64,000 bases of DNA from Nonomuraea helvata (GTDB lineage: Bacteria; Actinomycetota; Actinomycetes; Streptosporangiales; Streptosporangiaceae), in NCBI RefSeq assembly GCF_039535785.1, contig NZ_BAAAXV010000008.1, positions 310,001 through 374,000 on the forward strand. The letters run 5' to 3'. The notes beneath the pieces are model-generated. The model saw nothing but the letters and a program-made list of their open reading frames with translations, had not been told where the DNA came from and made no database searches. Of this stretch, positions 57,731 through 64,000 are shown piece by piece. The position numbers and the translations under genes are program-made. Position 1 is the first letter of the stretch. Each line of letters opens with the position of its first letter.

Positions 57731-59227
57731 TCACCGGGCGGGCAGGAGCAGCCGGAACTCGGTCCGGCCGGGGCGGCTTCGTACGTCCACCGAGCCGTCG
57801 TGGGCGGCCATCACGGCCCGGACGATGGCCAGGCCGAGCCCGGCCCCGCCGGTGGCGCGCGACCGGGCGGGGTCCGCGCGGGAGAACCGCTCGAAGATCT
57901 CCTCCGAGAGGCCGGCCGGTATGCCGGGCCCGTCGTCCGTGACGCTGACCTCCACGTCGGACAGCGGCCGATCAGCCTTTCCGCCGGGGGGCGGCCGGCC
58001 AGCATTCACGTCGGCCGGCAGCCGCCGGACGGTCACGGTGACCGTGGTGCCGTCCGGCGTGTGGACGGCGGCGTTGCTCAGCAGGTTGGCGAGCACCTGG
58101 TGCAGCCGGAGCGGGTCGCCGGTCACCGTGACAGGATCCTCCGGCAGCTCCAGCCGCCAGCGGTGGCCGGGGGCGGCGGCCCGCGCGTCGCCCGTGGCCT
58201 CGATGGCCAGGCGCGTCAGATCGACCTCCTCCCTGGCCAGCGGGCGCCCCTCGTCCAGCCGGACCAGCAGGAGCAGTTCGTCGACCAGCTCACTCATCCG
58301 TCCGGACTCGGCGTCGATCCTGTTCAGCGCGTGCCGTACGTCGTCGGACATCGCCTCGCGCAGCGCGAGCTCGGCGTGCCCGCGGATCGACGCGAGCGGC
58401 GTGCGCAGCTCGTGGCTGGCGTCGGCGGCGAAGGAGCGCAGCCGCTGCTCGACGGCGTGCCTGCGGGCCAGGGCGGCCTCCACGTGGCCGAGCATGCGGT
58501 TGAACGCGGCGCCCACCAGACCTGTCTCGGTGCGCGGGTCGGTGTCGGGCACGCGTTCGGCCAGGCTCACCTCACCGCTGGCCAAGGGCAGCTCGCTGAC
58601 CTTGCGGGCGGTCGTGGCGATGCGTTGCAGGGGGCGCAGCGACAGGCGTACCCAGAGGGTGCCGGCGACGCCGGCGACGGCGAGTGTGCCCGTGAACATC
58701 GCCAGCTCGAGCAGCGCCAGGCGGCCAAGGGTCTCCTCCACCCCGTGCAGCGAGAGCCCTTCGACCAGGACGTCACCGTCCCGGCCCGCGACGGCCTGGA
58801 CCCGGTAGTCGTCCAGGACGGACAGGTCCACGGTCAGCGGAGGGCCGTCGACCGGCACCGCGGCCAGCGTCTCCTCGTCCTGGCGGCTCAGCCGCACGGG
58901 GAGCGCGTCCGCCCGCGCCACGACCGCCGCCTGGGTGACCCGCCCGCCGACCAGTCGCGCGCCGAACATGCCCGGGGCCTGCCCGCGGGTGTCCTCGCCG
59001 TGCTCCAGGCTCGCGGCGAAGCGCACCCCATAACTGGCGAGCTGCTGGTCGACGCGGCCGAGCAGGAAGCTGTCCATCGCCCGGAACGTGGCGAAGCCGA
59101 CGATCGCGCACGTGAGCGCCAGCAGCACGAGCAGACCGGCGATCAGCCGGCCCCTGATCGTGCGCGGCACGAGGTTCACGGCTTGCGCACGTATCCGGCC
59201 TCTGATCGTGCGTGGCAGGAGGTTCAC
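57731..59227 (-). CDS. Sensor histidine kinase
   Basis: A 498-aa membrane kinase. Helices at about 28-48 and 172-194 bracket an extracellular sensor domain of about 120 residues. A HAMP domain follows (LSLRPLQRIATTARKVSELPL). His272 in the H-box (ADASHELRTPLASIRGH) is the phosphorylation site. N, G1 and G2 boxes are ANLLSNAAVHTP, DDGPGIP and GGAGLGLAIV. The gene overlaps its response regulator (GTGA). The first 16 codons appear to be a 48-bp duplication, so the ancestral start may be the GTG at 59179. The paired operon encodes flavin electron-transfer proteins, suggesting a redox or metal cue. Confidence 0.93.
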   Translation of the reverse strand: MNLLPRTIRGRIRAQAVNLVPRTIRGRLIAGLLVLLALTCAIVGFATFRAMDSFLLGRVDQQLASYGVRFAASLEHGEDTRGQAPGMFGARLVGGRVTQAAVVARADALPVRLSRQDEETLAAVPVDGPPLTVDLSVLDDYRVQAVAGRDGDVLVEGLSLHGVEETLGRLALLELAMFTGTLAVAGVAGTLWVRLSLRPLQRIATTARKVSELPLASGEVSLAERVPDTDPRTETGLVGAAFNRMLGHVEAALARRHAVEQRLRSFAADASHELRTPLASIRGHAELALREAMSDDVRHALNRIDAESGRMSELVDELLLLVRLDEGRPLAREEVDLTRLAIEATGDARAAAPGHRWRLELPEDPVTVTGDPLRLHQVLANLLSNAAVHTPDGTTVTVTVRRLPADVNAGRPPPGGKADRPLSDVEVSVTDDGPGIPAGLSEEIFERFSRADPARSRATGGAGLGLAIVRAVMAAHDGSVDVRSRPGRTEFRLLLPAR

Positions 59228-59244
59228 GGCTTGAGCACGTATCC
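59149..59244. repeat. 48-bp tandem duplication across the RR-HK junction
   Basis: Two direct 48-bp units (59149-59196 and 59197-59244) match at 44 of 48 positions. The unit spans the last codons of the response regulator, its stop and the first codons of the kinase. The duplication therefore placed a second kinase start region inside the kinase frame. Confidence 0.85.
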
Positions 59245-59931
59245 GACGCCGCGGACGGTGTGGATCAACGGCCGGCGGCCCGCGTCGATCTTCTTGCGCA
59301 GGTAGCTGATGTAGAGCTCCACCACGTGCGCCTGGCCGCCGAAGTCGTAGGACCAGACGTCGTCGAGGATCTGCGCCTTGGTCAGCACCCTGCGCGGGTT
59401 GTACATGAGCAGCCGCAGCAGCTCGAACTCCGTCGGCGTCAGGTCGATCAGCGTGCCGCCCCTGGTCACCTCCCGGGCCTCCTCATCCATGGACAGATCG
59501 CCCACGACGAGCCGGTCGCCGTCGCCCTGGCGCGCCATGCCGGCCCGGCGCAGCAGCCCGTGCAGGCGGGCGAGCACCTCTTCGAGGCTGAACGGCTTGG
59601 TCACGTAGTCGTCGCCACCCGCCGTGATGCCCTCGATCCGGTCCTCCACGGCGTCCCGCGCGGTCAGGAACAGCACGCACAGCTCGGGTGCCCGCTCCCT
59701 GAGCCGGCGCATCAGCTCAAGCCCGTTCAGATCGGGCAGCATGATGTCCAGGATCGCCGCGTCGGGCGCGAACCGCTCCGCCTCCTGGACGGCGGCGCTC
59801 CCGCTGGCCACCGCGCGGACCTGCCAGCCTTCCTGGCACAGCGTCCTGTCCAGCACCTCCAGCAGGTCGGGCTCGTCGTCCACGACGAGCACGCGGATCG
59901 GCGTGCCATCCGGGCGCGACAGGGTGCTCAT
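59224..59931 (-). CDS. OmpR/PhoB-family response regulator
   Basis: A 235-aa two-component regulator. Receiver domain: acidic pair in VVDDEPD, phosphoacceptor Asp62 (AILDIMLPD), Thr90 and Lys112 (DDYVTKPF). The C-terminal winged helix is OmpR-type, with TPTEFELLRLLMYNPRRVLTKAQIL, the VVELYISYLRKKID recognition helix and VRGVGYVLKP. The ATG at 59931 is used; CAAAGG lies almost against it, and a longer frame reaches 60021. It is divergent from the ferric-reductase-like operon. Three TCCTCTnAAAR elements in the gap are likely its binding sites. Confidence 0.93.
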   Translation of the reverse strand: MSTLSRPDGTPIRVLVVDDEPDLLEVLDRTLCQEGWQVRAVASGSAAVQEAERFAPDAAILDIMLPDLNGLELMRRLRERAPELCVLFLTARDAVEDRIEGITAGGDDYVTKPFSLEEVLARLHGLLRRAGMARQGDGDRLVVGDLSMDEEAREVTRGGTLIDLTPTEFELLRLLMYNPRRVLTKAQILDDVWSYDFGGQAHVVELYISYLRKKIDAGRRPLIHTVRGVGYVLKP

Positions 59932-59950
59932 CCTTTGGATGATAGGAGCC

Positions 59951-59987
59951 TCCTCTGAAAATCCTCTTAAAGATACCTTTGAGAGGA
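59951..59987. promoter_or_regulatory. Candidate response-regulator binding array
   Basis: TCCTCTGAAAA (59951-59961) and TCCTCTTAAAG (59962-59972) are direct repeats with an 11-bp period, typical for OmpR-family dimers. A third copy in reverse, CTTTGAGAGGA, lies at 59977-59987. The array sits in the 88-bp gap between the response regulator start and the ferric-reductase-like gene start. Confidence 0.7.
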
Positions 59988-60019
59988 AAAACAGAGACTG
60001 GCCTGGCACTTTGTCCCTC

Positions 60020-61360
60020 ATGACGACGGTTCACACTGCAGTCCGCACGTCGGCGATGCCACGGCGCGGCCGCTTCCGGCCCGAGGCGCTGCTGGCGGCC
60101 GTGGCCGCGGGCGGGGTCGCGGTCATCGCACTGTGGTGGCACAGCACGCCCTCGGTGTCGGGACCGGACGGCTGGCTGACCGAGAGCGGCCGCGTCACGG
60201 GCCTGCTGGCCGGGTACGGGCTGGCGGTGCTGCTCGGGCTCATGGCCAGGGTCCCGGCCCTGGAACACGGCGTGGGCAGCGACCGCCTGGCCCGCTGGCA
60301 CGCCATGGGCGGCCGGTACGTCATCGGGCTCGTCACGGCGCACGTGCTGGCCACCATCTGGGGGTACGCGGTGGCCGACCGCGTCGGCGTGGTGGACGAG
60401 ACGGTGACCATGGTGCTGTCCTTCCCCGACGTGCTGAAGGCGACGGCGGCTTGCCTGCTGCTGCTCGGCATCGCCGTGGTGTCGGCCCGTGCCGCGCGCC
60501 GGAGACTGCGCTACGAAACCTGGTTCTACCTGCACTTCTACACCTATCTGGCGGCCTGGCTGGCGTTCGGGCACCAGCTCGCGACCGGCGCCCAGTTCAC
60601 CGGCGACCGCGTGGCGCGACTCGCGTGGTACGCCCTCTACCTCGGGGTGGCCGCGCTGCTGGTCTGGTACCGCTTCCTGGGACCGGTCAGGTTGTGGGCG
60701 CGGCACCGGCTCCGCGTGGCCGGCGTCACCGCCGACGCTCCCGGCGTGGTCTCGATCCACCTCACGGGGCGCGGGCTGCGGCGGCTGCGGGCCGAGCCGG
60801 GCCAGTTCTTCCGCTGGCGGTTCCTGACCCGCGAGCTGTGGTGGTCGGCCAATCCGTACTCGCTGTCGGCGGTGCCCGACACCGGAGGGCTGCGCATCAC
60901 GGTCAAGGCGCTGGGCGACCACAGTGCGGCGCTCGCCCGGCTGCGGCCGGGCACCCCGGTGCTCGCCGAGGGGCCGTACGGCGGGTTCACCGCACGTCTC
61001 GGCCGGGGCGGCAGATCGCTGCTGATCGCGGGCGGCGTGGGCATCACCCCGCTGCGCACCCTGTTCGAGACGCTGCCCGGACGGGTGACGCTGCTCTACC
61101 GGGCCCGCACGCCCGAGGAGATGCTCTTCAAGGACGAACTGGAGCAGATCATCGCGGCCCGCGGCGACGCCACGGCGTACTTCTCGACCGGGCCCAGGTC
61201 CCCGGACCTGTTCGACGGTCTCGGGCGCCTGCTGCCCGATCTGCGCGAGCACGACGTGTACGTGTGCGGGCCGCCCGAGATGACGCGGGCGGCGATCAAG
61301 GCGCTGCGGTCGGCGGGCGTGCCCCATCGCCAGATCCATCACGAGTCGTTCGAGTTCTGA
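60020..61360 (+). CDS. Ferric reductase-like transmembrane protein with FAD/NAD(P)H oxidoreductase domain
   Basis: A 446-aa protein. The N-terminal half has about six helices with paired histidines (for example RWHAMGGRYVIGLVTAHVL and FYLHFYTYLAAWLAFGHQL) that would bind heme as in FRE/NOX proteins. The C-terminal half is a ferredoxin-reductase-type module: FAD-binding NPYSLSAVPD, then the NAD(P)H segment AGGVGITPLRTL and YVCGPPEMTRAAI. It would pass electrons from NAD(P)H through the membrane. No ribosome-binding site precedes the ATG at 60020. Genes for an FMN-binding protein and ApbE follow in the same direction, a common actinobacterial trio. Confidence 0.9.
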   Translation: MTTVHTAVRTSAMPRRGRFRPEALLAAVAAGGVAVIALWWHSTPSVSGPDGWLTESGRVTGLLAGYGLAVLLGLMARVPALEHGVGSDRLARWHAMGGRYVIGLVTAHVLATIWGYAVADRVGVVDETVTMVLSFPDVLKATAACLLLLGIAVVSARAARRRLRYETWFYLHFYTYLAAWLAFGHQLATGAQFTGDRVARLAWYALYLGVAALLVWYRFLGPVRLWARHRLRVAGVTADAPGVVSIHLTGRGLRRLRAEPGQFFRWRFLTRELWWSANPYSLSAVPDTGGLRITVKALGDHSAALARLRPGTPVLAEGPYGGFTARLGRGGRSLLIAGGVGITPLRTLFETLPGRVTLLYRARTPEEMLFKDELEQIIAARGDATAYFSTGPRSPDLFDGLGRLLPDLREHDVYVCGPPEMTRAAIKALRSAGVPHRQIHHESFEF

Positions 61361-61393
61361 GTTCCGATTCTTCACGTCATGAGAGGTCACGCC

Positions 61394-61834
61394 ATGCGCA
61401 GGGTGCTGTTCGCGGTGCTGGTCACCGCCATCGGCCTGGTGCTGCTGCTGTCGTTCAAGCCACACGACATGGCGGGTGTCGCCCAGCCGCCCGCCGCCGT
61501 CGCCCCCGCCCAGGTTTCGCCTTCGCCGTCGCCGCGGGGCTCCACGAAGTCCGCCGGCGCCCGGACCTTCGACGGGGACGCCGTCGACACCCGCTGGGGA
61601 CCCGTGCAAGTACGGATCGTCGTCTCCGGCAGCAAGATCACCGACATCCAGGTGCTCCAGGCCCCGCAGGAGAACCGGCGTGACATCGAGATCAACAACA
61701 GGGCGCTGCCCATCCTCCAGCAGGAGGCCCTCTCGGCCCAGAGCGCCCAGATCGACTCCGTCTCCGGGGCCACGTACACCAGCGACGGCTACGCGGGCTC
61801 CCTGCAGAGCGCCATCGACCGGGCGGGGCTGTGA
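61394..61834 (+). CDS. Exported FMN-binding domain protein
   Basis: A 146-aa protein with an N-terminal membrane anchor or signal (RVLFAVLVTAIGLVLLLSF), a Pro/Ser linker and an FMN-binding domain. The covalent FMN site reads SGATYTSDGY, where Thr in the S-G-A-T motif receives FMN from ApbE. This is the likely electron acceptor of the ferric-reductase-like protein. ATG 61394 is chosen for GAGAGG 8 nt upstream; ATG 61379 is an alternative. The stop overlaps the apbE start (GTGA). Confidence 0.88.
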   Translation: MRRVLFAVLVTAIGLVLLLSFKPHDMAGVAQPPAAVAPAQVSPSPSPRGSTKSAGARTFDGDAVDTRWGPVQVRIVVSGSKITDIQVLQAPQENRRDIEINNRALPILQQEALSAQSAQIDSVSGATYTSDGYAGSLQSAIDRAGL

Positions 61835-62595
61835 CGCGCCACGTCGAGAAGGCGATGGGCACGGTCTTCTCGTTCGACGTGCGCCACGACGCCGATGACG
61901 CGGTGGCGCGGGCCGTCGCCTGGCTGCACCACGTGGACGAGGTCTTCTCCACCTACCGGCCGGACAGCCCGGTCAGCCGCCTGGCCCGGGGCGAGCTCGG
62001 GCCGGCGGACTGCCCGCCCGAGGTGGGACAGGTGCTCGCGCTGTGCGCGGAGACCGAACGGCAGACCGACGGATATTTCACGGCGTTTCCCGGCGGCCGT
62101 CTGGAGCCGTCCGGCCTGGTCAAGGGATGGGCGATCGAGCACGCGTCCCAGCTGCTCACCGAGGCGGGCGCGCCCCGCCACTGCGTCAACGGCGGCGGCG
62201 ACATCCAGCTCGGTCCCGACCCCTTCCCCTGGCGGATCGGGATCGCCCACCCTCTGCGGCACGGCGAGCTCTCCGCCGTGGTCACCGGCCACGACCTCGC
62301 CGTGGCCACCTCGGGCAGCGCCGAGCGCGGCCCGCACATCATCGACCCGCACACCGGTCTCCCCGCCGCCGACCTGGCGTCCCTCACTCTCGTCGGGGCC
62401 CGCCTTACCGCCGTGGACGCGTACGCGACCGCCGCGTTCGCCATGGGGGAGGCCGCCCGGGACTGGGTCGAGGAGCAGCCCGGCCTGGAGGCGTACGCGG
62501 TGACCGTGCGCGGCCGCACCTGGCAGACCAGCGGCTTCGCCGCGTTCACCGCCGCGGGTGAGGCGTCGGCTCCTCCTGGGTATGCGGTCCGGTGA
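61831..62595 (+). CDS. apbE: ApbE, FAD:protein FMN transferase
   Basis: A 254-aa flavin transferase, short for the family (usually about 300-340) because it lacks the N-terminal lipoprotein segment. Motifs: MGTVFSFDV, LEPSGLVKGWAIEHA, CVNGGGDIQLG and the Mg-binding VDAYATAAFAMG. It moves FMN from FAD to the Thr of the FMN-binding protein encoded just upstream. Without a signal peptide it would act in the cytoplasm or be exported by another route. Three steps of one flavin electron-transfer system are thus encoded in series. Confidence 0.92.
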   Translation: MTRHVEKAMGTVFSFDVRHDADDAVARAVAWLHHVDEVFSTYRPDSPVSRLARGELGPADCPPEVGQVLALCAETERQTDGYFTAFPGGRLEPSGLVKGWAIEHASQLLTEAGAPRHCVNGGGDIQLGPDPFPWRIGIAHPLRHGELSAVVTGHDLAVATSGSAERGPHIIDPHTGLPAADLASLTLVGARLTAVDAYATAAFAMGEAARDWVEEQPGLEAYAVTVRGRTWQTSGFAAFTAAGEASAPPGYAVR

Positions 62596-62621
62596 AGTCG
62601 AGCTAGTCACGGGGGCGAAGG

Positions 62622-63935
62622 ATGCGGCGGCTGGCCGAGCGTACGCCCGCGCACCGGGACCGCACGGTCGACCTGCTCCGCGCCATCGCCATCACGGCCG
62701 TGGTCGTCGGCCACTGGCTGGCGGTGCACGTCAGCTACGACGGGGGCCTGCGCGGCGGCAGCGCGCTGGAGCTGGTGCCGTGGACGCGCCCGCTGACCTG
62801 GCTGTTCCAGGTCATGCCCGTCTTCTTCCTGGTCGGCGGGTACGCCAACGCCGCCTCGCTCGCCGCCCACCGGGCGCTCGGCGGCGACGCCACCTGCTGG
62901 ACGCTGCGCCGTACCGACCGGCTCATCCGCCCCACCACCGTGTTGCTGGCCGTGCTGGCGGCGGCTGCCCTGCTGGCGCGGGTGGTGGGCGTCGATCCGG
63001 GGCTCATCGGCATCGGGGTGTGGGTGGCCGGGATCCCGCTCTGGTTCCTGGTGGCCTACCTGGCCGTGGTGGCCCTCACCCCGCTGACGCACGCCCTGCA
63101 CCGCCGGTACGGCCTGGCCGTGCCGATCGCGCTGACCGTGCTGGTCGGCCTCGGTGACGTGGCCCGGTTGGCGCTGCGGGATCCCGCCCTGGGGCAGGGC
63201 AACTTCCTGTTCGCCTGGCTGGCCGTGCATCAGCTGGGCTTCGCCTGGCAGGACGGGCGCCTGCCCGCCCGGCCCCGTGTCGGGCTGCCGCTGGCGTTCT
63301 CGGGGCTGGCGACCCTGGTCGGGCTCACCGTGGTGGGCCCGTATCCGATCAGCATGGTCGGGATCGCGGGGGAGGGGATCCAGAACACCTCCCCGCCCAC
63401 CCTGGCGCTGCTCGCGCTGGCCGCGACGCAGACCGGGCTGGCTCTGTCGGTCCACGGCCCGGCCGGCCGGTGGCTGCGGCGGCCGCGGCCCTGGACCGCC
63501 GTCGTGGCGGTCAACTCGATCGTCATGACGCTCTTCCTGTGGCACATGACCGCCGTCGTCATCGGCGCGCCGGCGCTCTATCCGACCGGGCTGCTGCCGG
63601 CGCCGCCTCCGGGGACGCCCATGTGGTTGCTGCTGCGGCTGCCCTGGCTCGCCGCCCTGGCCCTGATCCTCGGCGTGCTGGTCACGGTGTTCGGTCCCGT
63701 CGAGCGGCGGGCCGGTCCCCGTCCCGGGGCGGGAGCGACGGCCGGGGCGGCGGCGGGTGTGCTCACCTTCCTCGGCATCGCCGGTGTGGTGGCGGGGCTG
63801 CTCACCCTCGCGGTGACCGGCCCGAGCGGTCACGCTCTGACCGGTCTGCCGATCGTGGCCCTGCTCGTGTACGTCGCGGGCGCGGGCACCCTGCGTCTCG
63901 TCCGGTGGCGGTGCCGGTCTTCCGGCGCGGCCTGA
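62622..63935 (+). CDS. Acyltransferase-3 (OafA-like) membrane protein
   Basis: A 437-aa integral membrane acyltransferase with about ten to eleven helices. The N-terminal family motif is R-x10-H, here Arg20 to His31 in LRAIAITAVVVGHWL. QVMPVFFLVGGYANAASLAAHR and LFLWHMTAVVIG are also typical. Such proteins O-acylate surface polysaccharides, antibiotics or lipids. GCGAAGG directly precedes the ATG. It lies 26 bp after apbE but shares no obvious function with it; the substrate is unknown. Confidence 0.85.
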   Translation: MRRLAERTPAHRDRTVDLLRAIAITAVVVGHWLAVHVSYDGGLRGGSALELVPWTRPLTWLFQVMPVFFLVGGYANAASLAAHRALGGDATCWTLRRTDRLIRPTTVLLAVLAAAALLARVVGVDPGLIGIGVWVAGIPLWFLVAYLAVVALTPLTHALHRRYGLAVPIALTVLVGLGDVARLALRDPALGQGNFLFAWLAVHQLGFAWQDGRLPARPRVGLPLAFSGLATLVGLTVVGPYPISMVGIAGEGIQNTSPPTLALLALAATQTGLALSVHGPAGRWLRRPRPWTAVVAVNSIVMTLFLWHMTAVVIGAPALYPTGLLPAPPPGTPMWLLLRLPWLAALALILGVLVTVFGPVERRAGPRPGAGATAGAAAGVLTFLGIAGVVAGLLTLAVTGPSGHALTGLPIVALLVYVAGAGTLRLVRWRCRSSGAA

Positions 63936-63938
63936 ATC

Positions 63939-64000
63939 TCAGCGTGCTCTGCGGGCCAGGGTGAGGTCGGTGGTGAAGGTCAGGTCCACGCCGTCGCGCC
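63939..64000 (-). CDS. C-terminal end of a gene continuing beyond the window
   Basis: Twenty codons read on the minus strand, ending DGVDLTFTTDLTLARRAR and a TGA at 63939-63941. The ending resembles the last beta strands of class I SAM-dependent methyltransferases, but the fragment is too short to be sure. It converges on the acyltransferase gene with 3 bp between stops. Confidence 0.45.
   Translation of the reverse strand, partial: RDGVDLTFTTDLTLARRAR

Noticed and set aside
1..64000. tRNA, rRNA, transposase or integrase genes
   Set aside because: None was recognised on either strand, so there is no direct sign of a mobile element carrying the biosynthetic block.

Overview
The window is high-GC actinomycete DNA. 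Start codons are often GTG or TTG, many genes overlap by 4 bp (ATGA/GTGA), Tat and lipoprotein signals are common, and there is a full hopanoid locus. I infer a member of the Streptosporangiales (for example a Nonomuraea-like organism). That is an impression from gene content, since no rRNA or other marker is present.

Layout. 1-10.6 kb is a mixed accessory region. It holds a truncated NB-ARC/LuxR-type regulator, a secreted alginate-lyase/AbfB protein, an orphan sugar-binding lipoprotein behind a truncated amidase, a D-2-hydroxyacid dehydrogenase, an OmpA-domain lipoprotein, a fasciclin protein, an I36-type inhibitor, and a divergent CGNR-regulator/alpha-beta-hydrolase pair with a striking repeated operator. 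10.9-25.8 kb is one long + strand block of tightly coupled genes. In order: UDP-glucuronate-decarboxylase-like epimerase, class I lysyl-tRNA synthetase paralog, FemX/BioF2-like GNAT, NTF2-like protein, unknown 273-aa protein, CapK-like adenylate-forming enzyme, BesD-like Fe/2OG enzyme with an HxG (halogenase-type) motif, polyprenyl-phosphate GT2, ATP-grasp ligase, membrane protein, second CapK-like enzyme, flippase, antiporter fragment, second epimerase and P450. I recognise no described pathway with this composition. It is the main candidate for a new system: one that may halogenate lysine or a relative, activate it (possibly on tRNA) and attach it to a lipid-linked sugar or small molecule that is then exported.

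25.9-30.9 kb has an NlpC/P60 hydrolase, two tandem C39-like secreted proteins, an amino-acid permease and an SDR. 30.9-41.6 kb is the hopanoid locus (hpnH, hpnG, shc, a polyprenyl synthase, hpnE, hpnC, hpnD), interrupted by a polysaccharide deacetylase, a divergent MGDG-synthase-like glycosyltransferase and a DMT transporter. 42.1-48 kb has a small membrane protein, a small acidic-tailed protein, an SRPBCC protein with repeats and a glutamate-rich tail, and a Ser/Thr kinase/beta-propeller receptor. 48-50.9 kb has PadR regulator, amidohydrolase and methyltransferase genes. 50.9-57.6 kb is a LacI-controlled galactoside system: binding protein, two permeases, LacI, GH42 beta-galactosidase, with two perfect operators. 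57.7-62.6 kb is a two-component system divergent from a ferric-reductase-like/FMN-binding/ApbE flavin electron-transfer operon. The window ends with an acyltransferase-3 protein and the last codons of another gene.

All family assignments come from reading motifs by eye; no database search was run.
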